From Candidatus Sumerlaeota bacterium (GTDB lineage Bacteria > Sumerlaeota > Sumerlaeia > JADFCT01), in the NCBI GenBank assembly GCA_026398575.1, contig JAPLSP010000452.1:1-9665 (forward strand): a DNA stretch of 9,665 bases. The letters run 5' to 3'. Positions 8,021 to 9,665 of this stretch are shown piece after piece. A program made the position numbers and the translations under genes. The notes under the pieces were generated by a model that had not been told where the DNA came from, did not search any database, and saw only the letters and a program-made list of their open reading frames with translations. Each line of letters begins with the position of its first letter. Positions within the stretch are counted from its first letter, which is position 1.

Positions 8021-8472
8021 AGCGCTACCTGCTTGACACAAATCAGCTCAGCAAGCTGCTCGAAAATGAATGGATGATGGTGGACAAAGTTGAACAGCTC
8101 GGTTGGGTCAATATTTGCACTTCCGCCGCAGTCTATGGCGAGCTCATTTTTATGGCGTTTCATTCTATGCTCAAGGAGGAAAATCTGCGGAAGGTTTTTG
8201 CTTTAATGGATGACCTGCGCGTGCTTCCAATTGATTCCAGAACCGCTCAATTATATGGCGAAATTAAAGAACGATTCATAAAGCGCTTCGCCCCAAAGGT
8301 TTCCAAGGAACGTGTTCATATAGATCCGAGTGCGCTTGGACTCCATGAAAACGACCTCTGGATCGCCTCCGCCGCGATCCAGCATGAATGCACTCTTGTT
8401 ACTGCCGATAGCCATTTTGCCAGAATACAGGAAATTCATCCGTTTGCGTTGACGACATGGTGGCGCCCATGA
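8014..8472 (+). CDS. PIN-domain ribonuclease toxin (VapC-like)
   Basis: PIN-domain toxins are Mg-dependent RNases that typically cut tRNA or rRNA and stop translation. This 152-residue protein shows the four acidic active-site residues: Asp8 in YLLDTNQLSKLL, Glu43 in AVYGELIF, Asp114 in HENDLWIASAA and Asp132 in LVTADSHF. The ATG overlaps the antitoxin stop by seven bases and has TTGGAGG upstream, so expression is translationally coupled. Residues 91-108 form a basic insertion between the last two motifs that is a little longer than in compact VapC proteins. Codon use here is visibly richer in A and T than in the neighbouring sugar genes, consistent with acquisition by transfer. It separates two genes that otherwise look like a cluster. 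The RNA target is unknown. Confidence 0.88.
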   Translation: MVKRYLLDTNQLSKLLENEWMMVDKVEQLGWVNICTSAAVYGELIFMAFHSMLKEENLRKVFALMDDLRVLPIDSRTAQLYGEIKERFIKRFAPKVSKERVHIDPSALGLHENDLWIASAAIQHECTLVTADSHFARIQEIHPFALTTWWRP

Positions 8473-8542
8473 CGGACGAGCAACAAGGCTGCATCTTGTG
8501 ATCCGCGATATAGACACCACGCAATTTTGATGGAGGATATTT

Positions 8543-9547
8543 ATGAACACGCACGCAATGATGTTGACACGCCGGATGGTGAGCATGATCGCACTCGTTA
8601 TTTCGCTGGGCATTGCGACTGCGATCCTCTTGCGCTCCCTCGCAGCGGCTGATGAGAAAGGCGTAAAAATCACAGAGACCGATGGAAAAGTCCGCGTGGA
8701 AATCGGCGGCAAACTCTTCACGGAATATTGCTATAAAGACACGCCGCGGCCTTACTTCCATCCGGTCATCGGGGCCACCGGCGAGGCGATCTCGCGCGAC
8801 TGGCCGATGAAGGATACCGCTGGCGACGCGAAAGATCATCCGCACCATCGCTCGCTCTGGTATGCGCATGGCGATTTGAACGGCATGGATTTCTGGTCGG
8901 ACAACCCCAAAGCGGGCAAGACGGTCCATGATGGTTTCACGAAAATAGCCTCGGGGGAAAAATCGGGTGTGATCGCCACGAAAGACAAATGGGTTGCCCA
9001 GAGCGGCGAGACGGTCTGCACGGACGAACGCGAGATGACATTCCAAAGCGCGCCGGACGGAAAAGGCGTGATCATGGATTTCAACATCACGCTCAAAGCG
9101 CCCGCCGATAAGCCCCTGACGCTCGGCGACACGAAGGAAGGCTCGATGGCCATGCGCCTGAAAACGACGATGCAGCTGCTGAAACCCGGCACGGGTCATA
9201 TTGTGAACAGCGAAGGCGTCAAAGACAAGGATACCTGGGGTAAGCGCGCGGCGTGGTGCGATTATTATGGGCCAATCGCCGACAAGATTTCCGGCGTCGC
9301 GATCTTCGATCACCCCTCCAATCCGCGTTATCCCACCTGGTGGCACGTGCGCGACTACGGCCTCTTCGCCGCCAATCCTTATGGACAGCACGATTTCGAA
9401 AAGAAAGAAAAAGGAACGGGCGATCTGAAAGTGGCGGCGGGCGGCAGCGTGACATTCCGCTATCGCTTCTATTTCCATGAGGGCGATGCGGCGCAAGGCA
9501 AAGTGGCTGAAAGATACAATGAATATAAGGTTCCCTTGAGGAATTAG
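8543..9547 (+). CDS. Secreted DUF6807 family protein (often labelled 'PmoA family')
   Basis: This 334-residue protein has an N-terminal export signal (basic start, hydrophobic 14-31, Ala-rich LAAAD cleavage region near 33-37), so it should be periplasmic or membrane-attached. The mature part shows the family hallmarks: PYFHPVIGATGEAISRDWPM (70-89), the His-rich KDHPHHRSLWYAHGDLNG (97-114), WCDYYGP (228-234), and DHPSNPRYPTWWHVRDYGLF (246-265). Clusters of His, Asp and Trp suggest a sugar- or metal-binding pocket in a beta-rich fold. The Pfam name 'methane oxygenase PmoA' for this family is misleading; no relation to particulate methane monooxygenase is seen. GGAGG six bases before the ATG supports the start. 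Family members commonly lie near sugar-isomerase and oxidoreductase genes, as here, which points to carbohydrate processing. The reaction is unknown. Confidence 0.82.
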   Translation: MNTHAMMLTRRMVSMIALVISLGIATAILLRSLAAADEKGVKITETDGKVRVEIGGKLFTEYCYKDTPRPYFHPVIGATGEAISRDWPMKDTAGDAKDHPHHRSLWYAHGDLNGMDFWSDNPKAGKTVHDGFTKIASGEKSGVIATKDKWVAQSGETVCTDEREMTFQSAPDGKGVIMDFNITLKAPADKPLTLGDTKEGSMAMRLKTTMQLLKPGTGHIVNSEGVKDKDTWGKRAAWCDYYGPIADKISGVAIFDHPSNPRYPTWWHVRDYGLFAANPYGQHDFEKKEKGTGDLKVAAGGSVTFRYRFYFHEGDAAQGKVAERYNEYKVPLRN

Positions 9548-9665
9548 TGGGTGAAAAGCGGTGCTCATCCTGAGTGCACAGTCGTAACTTGGAATCAGCA
9601 TGAACGTGATCATCGTTTGAGTTTTCGAAGGCATGGGAGGAAATGGAAAAAGCGGAATAACCGGC

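Noticed and set aside
9561..9579. Imperfect hairpin GTGCTCA/TGAGTGCAC after the DUF6807 gene as a terminator
   Set aside because: The stem is broken by a bulge and no T-run follows on the plus strand.
8399..9634. Long 411-codon open frame on the minus strand opposite the DUF6807 gene
   Set aside because: It is the antisense shadow of a well-supported gene, with no family motif of its own.
9633..9665. Open frame from an ATG to the window end, reading GGNGKSGITG, resembling a nucleotide-binding loop
   Set aside because: Only eleven codons are visible, the purine-rich site before it is too close to the ATG, and such short Gly/Lys strings are common by chance.

Overview
The window carries eight protein genes in two transcriptional blocks: five on the minus strand (134-6495) and four on the plus strand if the small toxin-antitoxin pair is counted as two genes, i.e. 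nine coding regions in all. The DNA is moderately GC-rich, most genes have clear AGGAGG-type ribosome binding sites, and the longest stretch without a gene is about 225 bases (4342-4566). The mix of a Tat-exported sugar isomerase/epimerase, a DUF6807 protein, a YghZ-type aldo/keto reductase and a MotC/MotD-type flagellar stator suggests a motile Gram-negative heterotroph from the Planctomycetota/Verrucomicrobiota/Acidobacteriota/Sumerlaeota-like part of the tree. That placement is an inference from gene content; no taxonomic marker was tested.

Region 1 (1-4341, minus strand): motA and motB, 13 nt apart, are followed after 55 nt by purL, the large amidotransferase-dependent subunit of the fourth step of purine synthesis. 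The flagellar stator pair is not next to other flagellar genes here, and purL is not next to purQ or purS. A sigma-70-like promoter and an exact match to the flagellar sigma-28 minus-10 element lie upstream of motA. A weak hairpin terminator may lie beyond purL.

Region 2 (4567-9547): a divergent sugar-metabolism-like cluster. On the minus strand, an aldo/keto reductase close to L-glyceraldehyde 3-phosphate reductase (YghZ) is followed by a cytoplasmic AP-endonuclease-2-fold sugar isomerase/epimerase. On the plus strand, starting from a shared 157-bp intergenic region that contains a perfect 12-bp direct repeat, lies a second, Tat-exported isomerase/epimerase. A VapB-like/VapC (PIN) toxin-antitoxin pair with more A/T-rich DNA comes next, and then a secreted DUF6807 protein. 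The two isomerases differ at a metal-ligand position: one keeps Glu, while the exported one has a Gln-Asn-His motif. A reasonable hypothesis is processing of an uncommon sugar partly outside and partly inside the cytoplasm, but the substrate cannot be read from the sequence.

I see no RNA gene, CRISPR array, insertion sequence or clear new defence system. The most interesting items are the divergent isomerase/reductase/DUF6807 cluster and the possible regulatory elements.
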